Below are positions 11,175 through 20,984 of a DNA stretch of 64,000 nucleotides, in pieces (within the stretch, counting starts at the first letter, position 1; each line of letters begins with the position of its first letter). Source of the DNA: Desmodus rotundus (lineage: Eukaryota > Chordata > Mammalia > Chiroptera > Phyllostomidae); contig NC_071392.1 in NCBI RefSeq assembly GCF_022682495.2, forward strand, positions 131,501,318 through 131,565,317. Reading direction: 5' to 3'. The notes under the pieces were generated by a model. The model was not told the origin of the DNA, ran no database searches, and worked only from the letters and a program-made list of their open reading frames with translations. The position numbers and the translations under genes are program-made.

Positions 11175-12150
11175 TTTTTATTTCTATTTTTAACTAAAAT
11201 TTTAGTTTTGAGGTAAATGATTCACATGAAAATATCAGAGGTAATACATAGAGGTCCTATGTATGCTTTATCCAGATTCCCTCAATGATAATATCTTGCA
11301 AAATTATGATACAGTGTTACAGTCAGGATACTGACATTAATACAACTCACCCACCTGTCTTATTTAGATTTCCCAAATTTTACTTGTACTCACTTGTGTG
11401 TGTGTATTGTTCACATATATAGGTTTGTGTATGTACCACCACAGTTTTGACACACAGCATTCCAATTACCACTAAGATTCCTTGTGTTGCCCTTTATAGC
11501 AATAACTATTTTCTTCCCACTCCCCCTTGTCTTTCTTCTTTCCATCCTTAACTCCTGGCAAACACTACCTAATCTGTTCTCCATTTCTATGATGGAATCA
11601 TACAGTATGTAACCTTTGGGACTTTTTACTTAGTATAATTCCCTGGAGATTCATCCAAGTTGATGTATATGCCAATAGTTCATTTTTCTTTATCACAAAT
11701 ACATTCCATGTTATGGATGTACTGGTTTGTTTAACTGTGCGCCTGTTGAAGGATATCTGGGCTATTTTCAGCTTTTGGAGAAAAGCTGCTATGAATAAAG
11801 CTTCTCTGAACATTCATGTATAGATTTTATATGAATATAAATTTTCATTTCTCTGGGACAAGTGCCCAAGAGTACATTTTCTGGATCACATGGTAATTTC
11901 ATATTTAGTTTTATAAGAGGCTATCAAACAGTTTTCTAGAATGGATGTATCACTTCACATTCTCACCAGTAATGTGTAAGTGATCCAGTTTTTTCACATC
12001 ATTGCAGACATTTGGTGTCCCTTTATATTTTATCTGTTGATAGATTTGCAGTGGTGCTTACTGTAGTTTTGATTTGTTTTCCTGATGGCTTATGATGTTG
12101 AACATGTTTTCATGTGTTTTTTTGTCATCTGTATACCCTCTCAGTTAACT
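11175..12150 (-). mobile_element. Old L1 3' end, antisense (L1MB/MC-like)
   Basis: The plus strand shows the reversed L1 3' region in order: a block with AATGATAATATCTTGCAAAA, GCAAACACTACCTAATCTGT, ATGGAATCATACAGTATGTA, AGATTCATCCAAGTTGATGT, GCTGCTATGAATAAAGCTTC, and finally TCCTGATGGCTTATGATGTT. About 970 bp remain. Frames are destroyed. Confidence 0.8.
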
Positions 12151-12700
12151 GTCTGTTCTTAAGGGAGCAGATGGCTTGATTCAACTCCTGGAATCAAGCT
12201 GGATTCAATCCTTCCTTTCTTCTGCAGCCCAAATGCATAACCCCAGCAGCAGTAGGTTACTTCTTTTTGGATAAAATGTATGACAGCCCCACCCCAGCTT
12301 TTGGCTTTAAGCAGTGAACCTGGCTTGGCCTCTTATCTCACAATACCTGTGTTCCAATTACCCTCGCTGGAAAGTGCCAAAGCGTGCCTGGAGAAGTCCA
12401 CACTGAAAACACTTCCTCTGTGTTCATCCATCGTTTTCAGCACCTGTATCTTTGTTTTCCAGCAGAACATGGATATCAACTCAATGTCATGCTTATGTGT
12501 GTTTTGCAGGTTCTGGCCCTTGGGGGTAGATAGCCAGGTGGAGGATGCTCTGCATGGAGGCAAGAGTTAGACTGAGGGAATCTGGTGGACACTGTAGTTA
12601 CCCTGCCCCAGAAGCAGCCCTCAACAAAAGGGGAGTAAGACTTGTAGATTGATACCCTGCTTCCTCCCCTGTCAGTGGCACAATTTTAATGAAAACTCCT
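12150..12700. other. Unassigned sequence
   Basis: No element was recognised. Sense (12280-12570) and antisense open frames under 100 codons overlap each other, with no motif that supports coding. Confidence 0.35.
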
Positions 12701-12701
12701 T

Positions 12702-12918
12702 TATTTTTTTTATTTTTGAAAAGATTTTATTTATTTATTTTTAGAGAAGTGAAGGGAGGGAAAGAGGGAAAGAAACATCAATGTGTGGTTGTCTCTTGAG
12801 TGCCCCCTTACTGGGGACCTGGCCCACAACCCAGGAATGTGCCCTGACTGGGGATTGAGCTGGCAACCCTTTGGTTCACAGGCCAGCACTTAGTCCACTG
12901 AGCCATACCAGCCAGGGC
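12702..12918 (-). mobile_element. Ves SINE, antisense
   Basis: Read on the minus strand from 12918 it begins GCCCTGGCTGGTATGGCTCA, continues through the B-box region and CATTCCTGGGTTGTGGGCCA, and ends in an A/T-rich tail at the left (12702-12745). This is the younger Ves subtype, matching the copies at 10.6 and 22.0 kb. I could not find a convincing target duplication. Confidence 0.9.
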
Positions 12919-13109
12919 TTAGTAGTACGATTTTGAGGCACAATCTGCACAAACTTTCTGAGGTTCCCCAGAAAGGACAAGGATTCTGCCATGTTTGTTT
13001 TACCCTAAAGGCCCAATGCATCAAGAATAGTACAAGATAAATCTTTTAACCCCAAATGTTAGCATTTATCATGTTTGCTTCAGCATTCTCTCTCTCGGAC
13101 TTTCTTTCT

Positions 13110-13895
13110 CTCTGCCTCAATACTTCAGAGTGTATTTCCTAAAAAAATAAGAAAATTACCTTTCATAATCACAGTACAATTGTCAAAATCAGGAAATTAA
13201 CATGGACACAATACTGTGCTGATCAACAGACCTTATTCAAATTTTGTCAATAATAATTTCTACGTCAAAAGAAAAAACATTTTCTGGTTCAGGAAATCCA
13301 GGATTACATATTGCATTTAGCTGCCATGTCTCTCTATTTACTAATCTGGAACAGATTTTCTTTTTCAAAATATTTTTTTAAAGTCCTGGTCTGAGGACTT
13401 TTTTTATTGTTTTAAGAGAGAGAGGAAGGGAGAGAGAGAGAAATATTTATGCAACAGAGAAGCATCGATTTGTTGCCTTCCATACATGACCAGACAGGGA
13501 CCAAACCTGCAACCTAGGCATATCCCCTGACCAGGAATCAAACCCCCAATCTTTTGGTTATGGAATGGTGCTCTAACAAACTGAGCCAAACTGTCCAGGG
13601 CTGGAACAGTTTTTTGATCTTTCTTTGACTTTCATGGAAAACCTTTTTCTTTTTCTTTTTTTAGTATAGGCCAGTTATTTTGTAGAATGTTCATCACTTT
13701 GGGTTTGTCTGGTGTTCCTAATGATTAGATTTAGTTGATGTGCTGTAGGCAGGAATACCCCAGAAATGATGTGTGTCTTCCTAGTGAATCATATCTAGAG
13801 GGAGATGATATCCATTAGTTCCATAATTGGTGTGTTAAGACCAGTGCCTTTTAAAATGAGAACTTATGAGGAAGTAAGATGTCTGTGTTTTATGT
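13110..13895 (-). mobile_element. Old L1 3' region, antisense, split by a SINE
   Basis: Left part 13110-13360 contains AGTACAATTGTCAAAATCAG, GACCTTATTCAAATTTTGTC and ACATATTGCATTTAGCTGCC. Right part 13601-13895 contains GGCCAGTTATTTTGTAGAAT and GGGTTTGTCTGGTGTTCCTA. Together they follow the reversed 3'UTR of an old L1M subfamily, with the SINE inserted between the halves. The family call rests on remembered block order. Confidence 0.6.
13361..13600 (-). mobile_element. Older Ves-type SINE, antisense, nested in old L1
   Basis: The minus strand starts at 13600 with CCCTGGACAGTTTGGCTCAG and runs through a doubled CCTGGTCAGG-type block, then GAAGCATCGATTTGTTGCC in reverse orientation, to a GA-rich stretch and tail at the left. 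The motif CTGGAACAG occurs immediately outside both ends (13346-13354 and 13601-13609), which is a likely target duplication. Confidence 0.85.
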
Positions 13896-14329
13896 TCTTG
13901 AGTGGGGATTCACTCAGAATGTGTGTCATAGCCAGGTGGAATCAGATTTCCCTTCAGACATTCTCTCATTTATACCATCCATGTAGATTACTTGTGCCTT
14001 GACAGCAGGTCTACACATATGGAAGGTGGTGGATATGCTCACATATCAGGCCTCAGCTCTGGCTTCAAGTATTGCATAGGGGAGAATTCTGCTTTCCTCG
14101 TCAGCCTCTTAAATTCAGAGGAAGCTGGGAAATGAGGAGATGGGGTAGGTCCATCAGGCATAATCTGTTCCACCCAGCTGTGGTCTAGACGTATTAAGCT
14201 AAAAAATGTGGTGGGATCTGTGCCGCTTCATGTAGGATTTAGCTTTGCTGACTATGTAATAGGTATACCAGCTGGCAAATCACTATGTTTGTTGTTTTCT
14301 AATGCAGTGTTGCCCACAACCACTCCTAG
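13896..14329. other. Unassigned sequence
   Basis: Nothing recognisable; no conserved frame. Confidence 0.35.
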
Positions 14330-14515
14330 CAGAATATCATGTGAATTTAGACAAATTACTTCAACTCTGAAATTTCAGTTTCTCCATATGAATAATGGTA
14401 ATCCTAATGCATACTTTCTAGGCAACATGAGGACAAGATGATATAATTGAAATAAAGTGCAGCAGGTACCTGGAGCACATAAATGCTCAATAAATACTAT
14501 CTATTATTGTTAATA
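14330..14515 (+). mobile_element. MIR SINE relic
   Basis: TTAGACAAATTACTTCAACT, CAGTTTCTCCATATGAATAA and the terminal GCACATAAATGCTCAATAAA give the usual MIR order, core to 3' end, in sense orientation. Confidence 0.75.
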
Positions 14516-14539
14516 ATAATGACTGACAAGGAACCCACG

Positions 14540-14725
14540 CTGGAAGTTAGGAAATCTGTTGGACCCCAACCCAACCTCTTCCTGGCTTTGTGACCTTGAC
14601 AAGTCTAACCTCTGAGCTTGATTTCCATGTCTATAACCTGTGGATAATCATATCTCCCCTGGCTACCTCACTGCACAGTTGGAAAGATGAAGTGAGTTAC
14701 TGTGTGAGAAAGCCACTTGCCCAGT
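14540..14725 (+). mobile_element. MIR SINE relic, second copy
   Basis: CTGGCTTTGTGACCTTGACA followed by GATTTCCATGTCTATAACC and GGTGGATAATC-like text gives the MIR core again, directly after the first MIR and in the same orientation. Confidence 0.7.
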
Positions 14726-15174
14726 GATGGGTTATGTAAATGTGAGTGGACCCGGGCGTTCTCTCTTCTATACCAGCCTGGGCTGTGCATCCACAAGGAG
14801 GAGCTGGGGCTGCATCATAGCAATGGTTCTGGAAATGATTGTTGATTCTAAGGGCCACCGTGGAAACCACTGAAAATTCTGCCTTGCCCCTCCCTTGAGT
14901 CCTCATGGTTCCTAAGGTTGGCTCTCGAATGGCTCTCACAATACCTCTGGCGGTCCATGGCCTTTTGGTGGCTGCCGGCTGTGGCATTGTGCCTCTGCAT
15001 ACTCATTCCCCATGTGGGTGGTTGCTAGGCCATGGGGGCCTCTGGGCCCTACACATCTCTTCCTCTAACACTTCCCTGGTCATTCTGCCAACCCTGGGCT
15101 GGAGCAGAGCCCTCTCTTTATCTGTGTAATTGATACAATTAGGCTTCTTCACAATTTCTCCAGAACTCTTGTAT
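14726..15174. other. Unassigned, comparatively GC-rich
   Basis: Somewhat richer in G and C than its surroundings, with overlapping frames on both strands (14697-14987 minus, 14905-15129 plus). No recognisable product or splice context. Confidence 0.35.
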
Positions 15175-15471
15175 CAGTTGTTCTAAACCTTGGCTGCACC
15201 TTGACTATCACTGGGTAAATTTAAAACCTACTGGGTGGAATCCAGGCATGATTTTTTTTTGATTTATATTTTATTTTATTTTTTTAATTTTTATTGTTAT
15301 TCAATTATAGTTGTATGCCTTTTCTCCCCAATCCTCCACCCCACCCCAGCTGAACCCACCTCCCTCCCCCACCTCCACCCTCCCCCTTGATTTTGTCCAT
15401 GTGTCCTTTATAGTAGTCAGGCATGAATTTTTTTAAAGCTGTCCCAGTGATTAAAGATTAAGAACAACTGC
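15175..15471 (+). mobile_element. MER5-like hAT element split by a short L1 insertion
   Basis: It begins CAGTTGTTCTAAACCTTGGC and ends GATTAAGAACAACTGCTC, imperfect inverted termini of a MER5-type element. The body includes TTGACTATCACTGGG and AAAGCTGTCCCAGTGATTAA. The 160 bp L1 fragment in its middle is separate and younger. Confidence 0.75.
15259..15417 (-). mobile_element. Very short 5'-truncated L1 insertion (3'UTR only)
   Basis: Read on the minus strand it starts with CTACTATAAAGGACACATGG, runs through a G-rich 3'UTR and ends in TGAATAACAATAAAAATT and an A tail. Only about 160 bp of the L1 3' end was copied. A near-perfect target duplication, CAGGCATGATTTTTTT and CAGGCATGAATTTTTTT, flanks it at about 15243 and 15418. 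It disrupts a MER5-like element. Confidence 0.85.
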
Positions 15472-15928
15472 TCTAAACTGTATTTTTCTCAAAGTCAGAA
15501 ATTTAAGTCTGTGGGGCTTTAGAACCAATCCACACATGTGGACTAGTATCTCCCTCCATCCTGGCTGTAGATGGACTCTCTGGTTAGCCAGAGGAGTGGC
15601 ATGGTAGAAGAGTGAGTCAACACATTTAAAATCATTGCAAGCAGTAACACAAGTTTTTAGCAAGTTTTCACACTACCTGATTTTGATCTAATGGCTTGAC
15701 TTTAGAATTTTCTATCTATAAAAGTGAGGCTCTGCTACAGAAAATAATTCCATGTTTCATTTAATCCCTTCCATGGACCTATGAAATGGGGACTCATACA
15801 AAATTCACTTTGCAACTGGAAAACTGAAACTCAGGGGATGTTGAATACTTCAACATCATTAATTGCTGAGCAGCATCATGCCCAAATCTAGGTCTTAGTA
15901 GTACAATTTGATACTCAACCACTCACAT
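15472..15928. other. Unassigned sequence
   Basis: No repeat or exon was recognised. Confidence 0.35.
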
Positions 15929-15929
15929 C

Positions 15930-16763
15930 TGTTGGGAACCTCCCTGCCTGGTTTCAGAAGCTGTAACCCACCATGGCTAAGGCTGAGTAAAAAGACCTTG
16001 GGACCCTAAGCCACTAAGGAGACAAAGCTTATCTCCCTGGCAGAGGCGCTGCCTCTGCCCCCTCTACTTCACTCTGCCTGGCCCCAAGTGGGTGACCGGT
16101 TAGCCAATGATGGGTAAGATTCCTCAAAGGAGGGACGACCTAAGACAGGCATGGTCACAAGGGGGCCCTCAGGGAAGGACTTCGGGGGCTATAGAGAAAG
16201 GGGGTGATGGACCCTTGCCCCTCGGTTTTGACATAGCATGAGTCCTCATTCTGTTTGCAAGAAGTCTCCTAATCTCTTGGCTGCCTTATTTCCCCTATCT
16301 GACTTAAGCCTGAAACAACACTGGAGGTAGGTACGCCCTGTTCTGGAAAGGGCGGGTTTCCCAGGGCAATCAGGCCTAAGAAGGAATCCACAAAATCCTG
16401 TGAAACCTACTTTGCTAATAACCTCAATTTAAATGATAAGGGTCCAAACATGAAATGGGTTTGTTTCCCCTAAGTTTTATGACCCTTTAGGTATCTGACC
16501 CTGACTCAAAATAAGCACCTCATAGTTCTTTGAATGTTATCTATTATTTGAACATTACTGCCTGACAATGATTGATGAGCTTTACATATATGCCATGTAT
16601 CCTATGCAAATAAACCCAATAAAAGCCCATTGAGGACAGGCTCCTGGCCCTTCTCCTTTGAAAGACTGGCCACCTTTCCTCCCCAAGCAGGTCATGTCTT
16701 GGTAGACTTATTCTCATCCATGGCTGACAGGGGAACCTGTGGGCAGAGCTCCCCCCATCCCCA
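15930..16763 (+). mobile_element. Solitary endogenous retrovirus LTR
   Basis: It opens with TGTTGGGAACCTCCCTGCC, contains GC-rich promoter-like sequence with GGGGGCTATAGAGAAAGGGG (TATA-like), and has two polyadenylation signals, AATAAA at 16609-16614 and 16618-16623. A U5-like tail ends near CTCCCCCCA or slightly beyond. At about 830 bp it is long for an LTR. It is notably less decayed than the MLT1 copies here. No internal viral genes or second LTR lie nearby, so it is probably a recombination product. The right boundary is uncertain by several bases and a target duplication was not confirmed. Confidence 0.65.
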
Positions 16764-17150
16764 ACTTTTGTGATATTTTCCACAACTTCTAGTACAAATT
16801 TGGCATATGGTGGATATTTATTATGATTGTTAAAAATCATTTTATCAAACCAGTCAATATTTATAAAGCATCTCATAATTTTCAATGAATATTTATATCC
16901 ATCCTCTTTCCAGTACAATGCTTGCTAAAGAGTTATGAGTAAGTGAATGGGCACATAGTTTTGAAGGAAGTTGGATATTGGTCTAGCATCCTTTCAAATT
17001 CCCTGAACATTCAGGAGGGTATTTTCCTGGACAGCCTGCATCTCTGGTCCAGTTAAGGTCATGCCTTGATTCCTTGTTCTCACACCTTTCCTTCCCAGCA
17101 TCTGCTCCATGGCATCTCACAGAAGGGCTAAAACAATGCCCTAACTGGAT
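16764..17150. other. Unassigned sequence
   Basis: Nothing recognisable. A 124-codon antisense frame spans 16544-16918 but covers the LTR end, so it is not credible as a gene. Confidence 0.4.
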
Positions 17151-17265
17151 GCTCAAGAAACACTTGGGTTTAATCTTGCCTCTGCCACTGACTACCAGTG
17201 TAAAGTTTGGTAAGTAATTTCGCCGGGCTTCAATACCTGCATGTGAAAAAGCAGAGAGCTGTACT
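17150..17265 (+). mobile_element. MIR SINE relic
   Basis: TTTAATCTTGCCTCTGCCAC, a block with AAGTTTGGTAAGTAATTT and the GGGCTTCAATACCTGCATGT segment follow the MIR core in sense orientation. Confidence 0.6.
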
Positions 17266-17617
17266 GGGCTGCTGGTAAATACAAGACAAGTATATTCATC
17301 TCTCTTCACCATGCAACAAGCCAAACCTTATTAATTGTGCAACTTCTCCCCTGCCGTGTTTGGATGCAGTCTCAAAATCTTGAATCCAGAAAGTCAGGCA
17401 AGAATTACAAATTAACTGGAGTTAGCATTGAGGATGAAACTGATTAGTCATTCTGACAGTAAATGTTTCCTGAGATCCAGCTCTAGTATTCTTTGTTCCT
17501 GGTTTTAAAAGGTCAGAATCATGTGGAGAATATCTTGCAAGTCATTATGATCCAAAAAGTGGAACTGGCAGCATAACTTGGGATGCCCAGGGCATTAATG
17601 GGGCTCAGATTTCTTTA

Positions 17618-17664
17618 AAGCAGTGGTTCCCATGCCTGGTTGCACATTAGAATCACCTTGGCAG
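17618..17664 (+). mobile_element. MER5-like terminus
   Basis: GCAGTGGTTCCCATGCCTGG followed by TTAGAATCACCTTGGCAGC is the end of a MER5-type hAT element. Only about 47 bp remain before the neighbouring L1. Confidence 0.6.
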
Positions 17665-18178
17665 CTTTTTTTAAAAAAAATTGAGGTATTGGTATATCAT
17701 ACATACAATAGAGTATCTACATCTCAGGTATGCAGCTTGATTGATTTTTATGTAAAAAATGTAACCTCTGTCCTAACCAAGATATAGAACATTTTGCACC
17801 CTGGGAGCCCTTATGTCTTTTCCCATTAATACCACAGAAGTAACCACTATTCTGTTTTCTATCACACAGATTAATCTAACCTGACCTTGAATTTATAATG
17901 TATGTATATAGTCTTTTATGTCTGGCTTCTGTTCTGAAGTGAATGTTTTTGAAATACATCCATGTTGTTGAGTGATTTGGTAGTGTGTTCACTTACATTG
18001 CTCATGAGTATTCTATTGTATGAATATGTCATACATGATCCATTCTCTCATTGCTGGATATTTCTGGGTTTGCACTTTTATTAGGAAAGCTGCTCTGGAC
18101 ATTCTGTACTTACCTTTCAGTGACATATGCTCTCACTTCTCTAAGAGTGGGGTGGACTGCTGGGTCTTAGGGAAGAAA
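17665..18178 (-). mobile_element. Old L1 3' end, antisense
   Basis: The plus strand has TTGAGGTATTGGTATATCAT at the left (the reversed 3' terminus), then GTAACCACTATTCTGTTTTC, ATACATCCATGTTGTTGAG, GGAAAGCTGCTCTGGACATT and GGACTGCTGGGTCTTAGG. It is decayed. Confidence 0.7.
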
Positions 18179-18183
18179 TATAT

Positions 18184-18967
18184 TCAATCCTCATTATTTA
18201 TAGATTCTGCATTGTGAATTTTCCTATTTGCTAAAATATACTTGCAGTCCCCCAAATCAATACTCATGTACTTTCCCACACATTCACAGACACAGACAGA
18301 GTGATGGGAAATTTTAAAATTTGAATTTCTTTACCAGCTGAGGTCAAAGAAGTCTTTGCCTTCTTATTGCAGCTCTTTACTGTAAACAACTGTCCTTTTC
18401 ACTGTATATGTAGAGAAATTTTCTTTTGTGACTTCAATCTTTAAAATGGCCCAGAGCCTAGTGCTAAAATGCAGTCTATGTTTTACACTTAAGAGGCTGT
18501 GATAAGCCTTGTGGAAAAAATATGTGCATTAGATAAGTTTCTTTCAGGCTTGAAAAATAGTGCCAGTGGCCATGAGCTCAATGCTAATGAATCAACAAGG
18601 TATACAAAACAAAGTGTCTTGAAACAGAAACACACATAAAACAAGGTTAGGTATTGATTGGCTGATAAAAATACTGTGACCAGAGGCTTGTGCCAACAGA
18701 AATCTATTACATAAGTCTTCACCTAACATTCTCGATAGGTTCTGCAATGTTAAACAAAGTAGCCTATAGTGAAGCCAATTTACAATAGGCTAATAGGTAT
18801 AAGTTCAGGAATGTTATCCATATTATAATGAAATAACATTGAATGATATGAAATTATTCAAGGACTTGCTATATTTCCCCTGAGAGCAAGAGTTTATTAT
18901 TCACTAATTCAATGTCTGTGGCAAGTTTGTAGAATATAACTAGCATGAATAATAAGAATTGACTGAA
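18184..18967 (+). mobile_element. Tigger-type (pogo) DNA transposon with transposase remnant
   Basis: The left end CAATCCTCATTATTTATAGA and the right end GCATGAATAATAAGAATTGA form imperfect inverted repeats. Inside, from about 18445 to 18600, lies text that would have encoded the N-terminal helix-turn-helix of a pogo-type transposase: residues resembling VLDKL and NESTI are visible only with frame breaks. The rest of the transposase is missing. About 780 bp in total. Confidence 0.7.
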
Positions 18968-19905
18968 TTTTTAACTTTAGTGGATACTGTCTAACAGTTT
19001 GCTAAAGTGATTGTAACAATTTGGGAGCTCTTAAAACTCCTGTGGGTTAGGCCATACACAGACCAGCTAAATTGTCATCTCTGGCAGGCAGACGCAAGGC
19101 CAGTGGTCTTAAAGCCAGTGTTGATGGTCACTGATAGAAATACTGGGAAAGAATACAGAGGTATTACAGCATGGAATGCAGCCTGTATGTGTAACTCTTA
19201 ATAAATAATTGTTGATTTCACTTGAATATGTTCTTTTAGGTTCTTTTAATTCAGCATTTCACTCTCTTTCTGTTAGGTATATATGGTTTGTGCATATAAA
19301 AACATACATCTCTGGGAAGAAACAGTCACTTATATGGAAAATAAATGACAAGAAGTATCCTCATAGTAAGCTGCAACTCTCACTCACAGGACTGGACTTG
19401 ATTACAAAGAGCAAACAAGTACCTGGTCAACAGAAATAAATAGTTACCTATCAGACACACATACATCTCTCAGCCCCTGTGATCTTGAGCACAGGGAGAG
19501 GAAGCCACACAGCAATCAGAAAAGCTCTGCAATAGGAAACCAAGGTGAGGATTGATTTCCAAATGTGAGAGAACAACTCCTTATTATAAGAAATCAGTAA
19601 CTACTTGCAAAGCAAGCAGTGCTAATTTTGACAGTACTCTGCACAAACAGCCAAGAAAAATCAAATTTGCAATGCCCCAAGAGGATTAGGTTGGGTGTTG
19701 AAATTATTATAATATCTCAGGAGAAATGGTAAGTTTGTAAGTTTTGCCTCTCATTCATCAAGAACAGCCAAGAGCTGCTGAAGTAATTTACTTCACCTGG
19801 CCCTAGGGAACAACATGAAGATATCTATGCATTTGCCTTCAGGGCAGAAAGTCCCAATGGTTAGTACTCATGGTTGAAATGGAAATTGTTGAGGGGTATC
19901 TGAGT
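18968..19905. other. Unassigned 0.9 kb
   Basis: No named repeat. Frames at 19007-19201 and 19209-19439 are short and lack motifs. Confidence 0.35.
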
Positions 19906-19906
19906 C

Positions 19907-19997
19907 ATCCAGAAGTTCTCAAAATGTGGTTCCCAGACCACAGCATCAGCATCACCTGAGAACTTGTTAGACATGTTTGGGATACCATACCTCAGTA
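19907..19997 (-). mobile_element. MER5-like fragment
   Basis: AGAAGTTCTCAAAATGTGGT and ACCAGATCATCAGCATCACC-like text, with GAGAACTTGTTAGACATG, mark half of a MER5-type hAT element. Confidence 0.6.
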
Positions 19998-20505
19998 TGG
20001 TAAGTTCAGGGTTGTCATCTGAACTTTTATGTACCCAAAGGACACTGAAATAGCATTAAGAATGTCTAGACTGGAAGGAACTACAGGTGGGAACAAAGGA
20101 TGTCTCCAAGGAAACATATGTGGGCCAATGAAAACGTTCTTCTGTGTGGTGATGACACTAAGACCAGATGAGTCCTTTCCCAGTAATAGCACTAACCTTA
20201 ATCCCCCACCCCCTGCAACTTATAGGCTATTCTGGGAAAAAAGAATGAACTCTGAGTTGACTGAGGTAGATTTTCTACTATTTAGATAAGCTGAATGGGG
20301 ATTTGAAATATAAATTAAGGCCAATGATTAGAGAATAGAGTTGTCTGGCTTGTGCCGAGAAAAATTTGGAAAGACTTTGGATTTGTTGACAAAGATCACT
20401 GGATGTCTTATCTAGGGCACCCTTCCAGGCCGCATTTTTTTTTTCCTTCATTGTCTTTGAGCTATCTTACAGCTCTGTAAGTTATAGCAAAACTATAGTA
20501 ATTCA

Positions 20506-20676
20506 TGCCATGGCCAGGCAGCTCAGTTAGTTAAGAGATTTGTCCTGATACACCAAGATTGCTTGTTCAATCCCTGGACAGGGCACATACAAGAATCAAC
20601 CAATGAATGAATAAATAAGTGGGACAACAAAATCAATGTCTCTCTTCCTTGGTCTCTCTAAAAAAAAATCAATAAA
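20506..20676 (+). mobile_element. Older Ves-type SINE with target duplication
   Basis: The head reads TGCCATGGCCAGGCAGCTCA, followed by CACCAAGATTGCTTGTTCAA, ACAGGGCACATACAAGAATC and an A-rich tail. The duplication AAAACTATAGTAATTCA / AAAACTATAGTAACTCA (one mismatch) lies at 20489-20505 and 20677-20693. It is diverged from the 10.6 kb copy and belongs to the CAACCAATGAATGAATAA variant also seen at 59.6 kb. Confidence 0.9.
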
Positions 20677-20693
20677 AAACTATAGTAACTCAA

Positions 20694-20980
20694 CTGAGTC
20701 TTGTCCATAGATATATAAATAAATTGTCTGATGGAGATGCAATTAATTATTGGCCAGTTTGTATCTGTTTGCAGAATTTTATTTCAGGATTTATATTATG
20801 TATATATGTGGTTGTTATTTGAATTCTTTTGTAAGCAGTTTGCAACATCTTACCGGTTTCCTTATAATTGAAGAATTTTGTAAATGGAATTGTAAATTTG
20901 TAAGGCATGTATTTGTTTTATAGCTATATGAGAATCATAATTTTACCTTTGAAAAACAATTATCCTTCACTTCTGGTTTC
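20694..20980. other. Unassigned AT-rich sequence
   Basis: AT-rich, no recognised element; the L1 probably begins near 20980. Confidence 0.35.
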
Positions 20981-20984
20981 TGGT

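Noticed and set aside
12280..12570. 96-codon sense frame with TTTTCCAG and TTTTGCAG as possible splice acceptors
   Set aside because: The supposed acceptors lie within the open frame and not at its start, and an antisense frame of similar size overlaps it.
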